A DNA stretch of 10,867 nucleotides from Armatimonadota bacterium. Lineage in GTDB: Bacteria > Armatimonadota > Fervidibacteria > Fervidibacterales > Fervidibacteraceae. The notes beneath the pieces were generated by a model that was not told the DNA's origin, searched no databases, and worked only from the letters and a program-made list of their open reading frames with translations. A program made the position numbers and the translations under genes. The stretch spans positions 1 through 10,867 of the forward strand of contig JANZZQ010000032.1 in the NCBI GenBank assembly GCA_026419315.1, written 5' to 3'. Below are positions 7,610 to 10,867 of this stretch, one piece after another (position 1 is the first letter of the stretch; the number at the start of each line of letters is the position of its first letter).

Positions 7610-8083
7610 GTGCCGCGAAGGAAGTCGCAACCGCCAAGTGGGCAGCGGTTTTACTCCATAAGCGTGGTTTCAAGGATGCTGAACACTCACCCCCAAACAT
7701 TGCGGATGTATGAGCGACTGGGCTTAATCAAACCTCGCCGCAATGAACAGGGCAACAGGATTTACTCAGAGGCTGACATTGAACGGGTGCGAAAGATCCA
7801 AGAGTTGACGCAGGGCATGGGGGTTAACTTGGCTGGCGTTGAGGTTGCATTCAAACTGATGGCTCGGATTGAAGAGTTGGAAGCTGAGCTGGAGCAGTTG
7901 CGCAAGCGGTTCTGGCAAGCGGTGCAAGAACAGGCTGAGCAGTTGGCGGCGAAGTTAGTTGCGGAGCGGTGGGAGGAATTCATAAGGCAGCGTTCTTTCC
8001 CCGTTCAAGTTTGGCGCCGCACACCTATTGCGAAGCGAGTCAAAATTTCCATTGCGCCGCAAAATCAACGAGAGGAAAAATGA
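7610..8083 (+). CDS. hspR: HspR-like MerR-family heat-shock regulator
   Basis: The 157-residue product has a MerR-type winged helix-turn-helix at residues 14-83: YSISVVSRMLNTHPQTLRMY, then ERLGLIKPRRNEQGNRIYSE, then IERVRKIQELTQGMGVNLAGVE. The HPQTLR-YERLGL and GVNLAG segments are characteristic of HspR, the repressor of dnaK/clpB-type heat-shock genes in Actinobacteria and other phyla. A coiled coil (residues 85-120, rich in Glu, Leu and Gln) probably serves dimerisation, and a basic tail follows. No metal-binding cysteines are present; the protein contains no Cys at all. The start is GTG 7610, with AAGGGGTGA at 7594-7602. HspR genes usually sit beside dnaK-grpE-dnaJ; here the partner is an HtrA protease 22 bases downstream, so control of envelope proteolysis is a reasonable inference. 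Confidence 0.85.
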   Translation: MPRRKSQPPSGQRFYSISVVSRMLNTHPQTLRMYERLGLIKPRRNEQGNRIYSEADIERVRKIQELTQGMGVNLAGVEVAFKLMARIEELEAELEQLRKRFWQAVQEQAEQLAAKLVAERWEEFIRQRSFPVQVWRRTPIAKRVKISIAPQNQREEK

Positions 8084-8105
8084 AGCCTGAAGGAGCGATA
8101 GACCT

Positions 8106-9230
8106 ATGCGGGAAAGGTCCGCATGGCGAGAAATAATGCTTTGGCTCGTTGGAGTCTTAGTTGGCGCGGGTTTGGTCAACTTGGGACGATGGATAGAGCG
8201 ACAGGAGGTTCAATTCCGGCAAACCCAGAACCAGTCTTTAAAGTTTCAACCCGTCTCAGCCCCGAGGATAGAGCGCACCCCTGAAACCCCAGCGCACCCT
8301 CCTTCAACAATTGACTTTTGGGTCCCAATCGTGGAAAAGGTGGGTAAAGCAGTGGTCTCAATTGAGAGCGAGGAACCTTCGCCTGGCAGTCAAAATGCGG
8401 GGTCTGGAATCATTTTTGACGGCAAGCGGGGTTTGATCGTCACAAACTACCACGTAACTGAAGGCGCCCGCAACTTGACAGTTATCCTCAAAGATGGGCG
8501 ACGCTTTAAAGCGAAAATTCTGGGCAGCGAACCCCATGTTGATATCGCTGTCCTTCAAATCCCAGCGAACGATTTGCCGGAAGCGAAATTTGGCTCATCA
8601 GAGGAACTCAAGGAAGGCGCCTGGGTTATCGCGATCGGCAACCCGTTCGGTTTCTCAAACTCCGTCACGGTCGGCGTAGTGAGCGCCAAAGGAAGAAGCC
8701 TGAGGGACGAAGGAATCCTCCTTGACGACCTCATCCAAACCGACGCTGCAATCAACCCAGGCAACAGCGGCGGTGCCTTGGTCAATAGCAGGGGGGAAGT
8801 CGTCGGAATCAATGTCGCAATGAGACCAGGCGCTCAAGGCATCGCTTTTGCCATCCCAATTGAGACAGTCAAGGATGTAGTTGAACAACTCCTTCAGCAC
8901 AAGGAAGTTCGGCTCCCGATGCTGGGCGTTCTTTACGAAATGCTGCCCGAAGACGAGAAGAAGAGGATGGGCGTTCCTTCTGAACGGGCTTTGATCATTC
9001 GTGAAGTAACCAGCGGGTTGCCAGCGGAAAAAGCGGGAGTCAGGGCAGGGGATGTGATTGTCGCTCTCAACGACAAACCGATCCGCGATACAAACCATTT
9101 ACGCTACGAGGTCAGGAAAGCGGCAAGGTTAAACAAACCCGTCAAACTTCGCCTGTTCCGAAAAGGGAGTTTGGTTGAAATCCTTGTCAAGCCCGAGTGG
9201 GTTCCAATTCGTCAATTGCTGCAGCGGTAA
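8106..9230 (+). CDS. Membrane-anchored HtrA/DegP-family serine protease with one PDZ domain
   Basis: This trypsin-like protease degrades or refolds damaged proteins outside the cytoplasmic membrane. The 374-residue product starts with a membrane anchor (about residues 10-27, IMLWLVGVLVGAGLVNLG), without an obvious cleavage site, then a Pro-rich linker to about residue 70. The protease domain (72-265) has the full catalytic triad: His116 in TNYHV, Asp146 in HVDIAVL and Ser221 in GNSGGAL. A single PDZ domain follows (about 270-362), with SGLPAEKAGVRAGDVIVALN. The architecture matches DegS/HtrA-type short members rather than two-PDZ DegP. The ATG start has GAAGGAG (8089-8095) upstream. It lies 22 bases after hspR, on the same strand, and has no promoter of its own that I can see, so co-transcription is likely. 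Confidence 0.93.
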   Translation: MRERSAWREIMLWLVGVLVGAGLVNLGRWIERQEVQFRQTQNQSLKFQPVSAPRIERTPETPAHPPSTIDFWVPIVEKVGKAVVSIESEEPSPGSQNAGSGIIFDGKRGLIVTNYHVTEGARNLTVILKDGRRFKAKILGSEPHVDIAVLQIPANDLPEAKFGSSEELKEGAWVIAIGNPFGFSNSVTVGVVSAKGRSLRDEGILLDDLIQTDAAINPGNSGGALVNSRGEVVGINVAMRPGAQGIAFAIPIETVKDVVEQLLQHKEVRLPMLGVLYEMLPEDEKKRMGVPSERALIIREVTSGLPAEKAGVRAGDVIVALNDKPIRDTNHLRYEVRKAARLNKPVKLRLFRKGSLVEILVKPEWVPIRQLLQR

Positions 9231-9266
9231 CGAGCACACAGCGCCCTCGGTGAGGATACTTCGGCT

Positions 9267-9551
9267 TTATTCGTCCAAGTTTTCTTCCCACAATGAAACC
9301 CGCTGCCTTTTCAGGAGTTCCACAAATTCCGGGCGTCTGCTGGTGGGGACTGAACCTTTCGGAATCTGCAGAACCTTAACCTCCCAACGCTCCCAACCAA
9401 TATCGCCCTCGATCAAGTCACCAACACGAACTTCTGTTGAAGGTTTTGCGGTTTTCCCGTTGACTTTAATGCGACCTGCATCGCAAAGCTCCTTCGCCAA
9501 AGTTCGACGCTTGACCAAGCCCGTCAATTGCAAGAACTTGTCAAGCCTCAT
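9267..9551 (-). CDS. rqcP: RqcP/YabO-type S4-domain RNA-binding protein
   Basis: The 94-residue product starts MRLDKFLQLTGLVKRRTLAK and continues LCDAGRIKVNGKTAKPSTEV-RVGDLIE, the S4 RNA-binding fold over about residues 1-55. The opening matches the RqcP (YabO) group more than Hsp15. RqcP assists RqcH in adding C-terminal alanine tails to nascent chains on split 50S subunits during ribosome-associated quality control. The C-terminal third (from about residue 60) is charged and less conserved. ATG 9551 is preceded by GAAGGGGAAAC. It begins only 9 bases after the thuA stop on the same strand, so both are probably on one transcript. It converges on htrA with 36 bases between the stop codons. Confidence 0.82.
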   Translation of the reverse strand: MRLDKFLQLTGLVKRRTLAKELCDAGRIKVNGKTAKPSTEVRVGDLIEGDIGWERWEVKVLQIPKGSVPTSRRPEFVELLKRQRVSLWEENLDE

Positions 9552-9560
9552 GTTTCCCCT

Positions 9561-10373
9561 TCACCGCTGCTGCTTGGGACGAGGCGTTGCGTCGCCGGGC
9601 AAAACCCCCATAGCCCACAGGATCCCGCCGAGAAGGTGTTGCAGGAATTTCTCGTCGCTCCACAGGTATTCCTCATGACCCAGCGCCGTGTAAAAGACAC
9701 GACCCTTGCCGTAGTATCGGCACCAAGCCAATGCGTAATCGTGGTCCGGTCTATTGCCTTTGCTGATGTCAACTGAAGTCGGGTCGAGGCTGAGCAAAAC
9801 ACGAACTTTTTCACGGGACCAGTTGCGGAAGGTGTAAATTTCGTCGGTCAGTTCCCAAACATCGCCAAGGTGCTTCGTCGCTGGGTGTTCTTTGTCTTCA
9901 ACGATCGCCCGTATCTTCTGGTGCCAAGGGTGACCAGCAAAGTAACCTCCAATCAACTCACCGTATTCAGGCCATTTGTAGAAAGTGTCTGTAGCGCTGT
10001 GAACGCCGATGAAGCCTTTGCCGTTGCGGATGAAGTCCAAAAATGCTTGCTTTTGAGCATCGGTCATGGGGAGTTCGCCGGTCGTGTAAAACATGATTGC
10101 GTCGTAGCGCTGAAGGATTTCGGGGACAAGCAAATCAGTGTCTTCAGTTACGGTTGTCAAGAACCGAGGCTTTGACCTCCAACCCAATCGGACCACAGCT
10201 TCCGCTGCAGTCGCTGTTGTGTCGTGCCGAAATCCGACCGACAAGTTAACGAACATCAAACGCTTGATTTGTTGCCCTTCCGCCCCCGCTTCTTCAGAGG
10301 GCAAAGTCATAAGCGCCAATCCCATAGCCATCGCAATCGCACCTCCTAACATGAGCCACCCAAAACGACGCAT
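9561..10373 (-). CDS. Secreted ThuA-domain protein
   Basis: The 270-residue product has an N-terminal signal or membrane segment (residues 5-24, rich in Gly, Ala, Met and Leu) and then a ThuA-like domain, a glutamine-amidotransferase-like fold found in proteins linked to sugar use. Visible motifs are SVGFRHD (45-51), YTTGELP (96-102), GKGFIGVHSATDTFY (118-132), GGYFAGHPW (142-150), DEIYTF (178-183) and TALGHEEYLW (229-238). The catalytic function of such secreted members is not established; a role in carbohydrate metabolism is only inferred from the family. ATG 10373 is preceded by GGTGAGGTGATAGAGG. The DUF1559 gene ends 63 bases upstream on the same strand, and rqcP follows after 9 bases. 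Confidence 0.85.
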   Translation of the reverse strand: MRRFGWLMLGGAIAMAMGLALMTLPSEEAGAEGQQIKRLMFVNLSVGFRHDTTATAAEAVVRLGWRSKPRFLTTVTEDTDLLVPEILQRYDAIMFYTTGELPMTDAQKQAFLDFIRNGKGFIGVHSATDTFYKWPEYGELIGGYFAGHPWHQKIRAIVEDKEHPATKHLGDVWELTDEIYTFRNWSREKVRVLLSLDPTSVDISKGNRPDHDYALAWCRYYGKGRVFYTALGHEEYLWSDEKFLQHLLGGILWAMGVLPGDATPRPKQQR

Positions 10374-10436
10374 CCTCTATCACCTCACCAAACGGTCGTT
10401 ACGCCTTACAGTTTAGCACAACACCGAAAAACTTCT

Positions 10437-10848
10437 TCACGGCAAATATCGGTAACTTGCGCTGGGGACACTGTCGGGAAGCAAAACCTTCACATGTCCA
10501 TCGCAAAAGGAGAAGACCGCGCGACCATGGTGGCGAGTGGTTAAGGGGTCGCTGTCTGGCAACTGGTGTCCGTCGTTTGTGCTCCCGTGTTGGGTTTCCT
10601 CCTCGGTGAACATGATAACGGCGGCAGGTTCTTGAATTGCGGCGAGGGGCAAACCGAAATGGAAGCCGGGTCCGAATCTCGCAACGGGGTTGGGAGACAA
10701 CGCTCCGTTGTATGCGTAGCTGTTGCCTTGACGACACCTGTCAGACGGGCAAGTGTAAATTTGGGGGTTGCGGACATAAGCGTAAATGCTGCCCTTCGTC
10801 GGGTCAAAATTCCCTTGCAAGCACTCACCGAAAACCGAGTAGAAAATC
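10437..10848 (-). CDS. DUF1559 / H-X9-DG prepilin-like protein, C-terminal part (partial)
   Basis: Only the C-terminal ~136 residues are present; the gene runs off the right edge. The sequence YAYVRNPQIYTCPSDRCRQG, followed by NSYAYNGALS, is typical of the DUF1559 group. The tail TTRHHGRAVFSFCDGHVKVL carries the H-X9-DG motif that defines the C-terminus of these type II/IV pseudopilin-like proteins. They are numerous in Planctomycetota, Verrucomicrobiota and Armatimonadota. The N-terminal methylation motif and hydrophobic helix would lie beyond the edge. Genuine sequence ends at 10848; the six residues MCIRDR that appear to begin the frame are translated adapter plus one base and must not be annotated. 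The function in these bacteria is unproven. Confidence 0.85.
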
Positions 10849-10867
10849 CTGTCTCTTATACACATCT
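10849..10867. other. Nextera/Tn5 mosaic-end adapter (sequencing artefact)
   Basis: The last 19 bases are CTGTCTCTTATACACATCT, exactly the Tn5 mosaic-end sequence used in Nextera libraries. Its position flush with the contig end shows untrimmed adapter, not a natural transposon end. Read on the minus strand it yields the well-known spurious peptide MCIRD(R). Confidence 0.98.

Noticed and set aside
9231..9266. Possible bidirectional terminator between htrA and rqcP
   Set aside because: The only hairpin is a four-base CCTC/GAGG stem without a T-run.
10849..10867. A natural Tn5-like transposon end
   Set aside because: It is exactly the engineered mosaic end and lies at the contig edge with no transposase nearby, so adapter is the simpler reading.

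Overview
The window looks like a fragment of a bacterial chromosome from an uncultured or environmental lineage. It contains hypC and hypD (NiFe-hydrogenase maturation), gltX, a small outer-membrane-type beta-barrel protein, a RACo-type corrinoid activator, an HspR-like regulator followed by an HtrA/DegP-type protease, an RqcP/YabO S4 protein, a secreted ThuA-domain protein and a DUF1559 (H-X9-DG) prepilin-like protein. DUF1559 proteins, secreted ThuA proteins and large carbohydrate-active proteins together recall Planctomycetota, Armatimonadota and neighbours. An Armatimonadota-like (Fervidibacter-type) thermophile is my best guess, but this is inference from gene content only. The contig ends at its right edge in a 19-base Nextera/Tn5 mosaic-end adapter, so the last bases are not genomic.

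Layout: positions 1-85 may hold the tail of an unidentified plus-strand gene. From 105 to 3610 four plus-strand genes follow: hypC, hypD, gltX and a small secreted beta-barrel protein. From about 3716 to 4763 lies the wreck of a carbohydrate-binding-module plus glycoside-hydrolase-like gene, broken by a frameshift, an in-frame stop and apparently a large internal deletion. Positions 4764-5429 hold no convincing gene; a short structured-looking stretch near 4828-4925 may be mobile-element or RNA debris. A large minus-strand gene (7292-5430) encodes the ferredoxin-ASKHA fusion. A 317-base intergenic region then carries divergent promoters, one for the RACo gene and one, with a strong TTGACA box, for the hspR-htrA pair on the plus strand (7610-9230). 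The right end is minus strand: a truncated DUF1559 protein, then thuA and rqcP as a likely transcriptional unit converging on htrA.

How the genes work together: hypC and hypD products form the complex on which the Fe(CN)2CO group of NiFe-hydrogenase is built, so the organism probably makes such a hydrogenase although no structural gene is in view. HspR and HtrA make a compact envelope/heat-stress unit, and RqcP belongs to rescue of stalled ribosomes; these fit a general protein-quality theme, but nothing shows that the two units are linked. The RACo protein implies corrinoid-dependent methyl transfer elsewhere in the genome. I did not find a clearly new defence, mobile or biosynthetic system here. 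The most notable items are the adapter artefact, the decayed carbohydrate-active gene and the candidate operator upstream of hspR.
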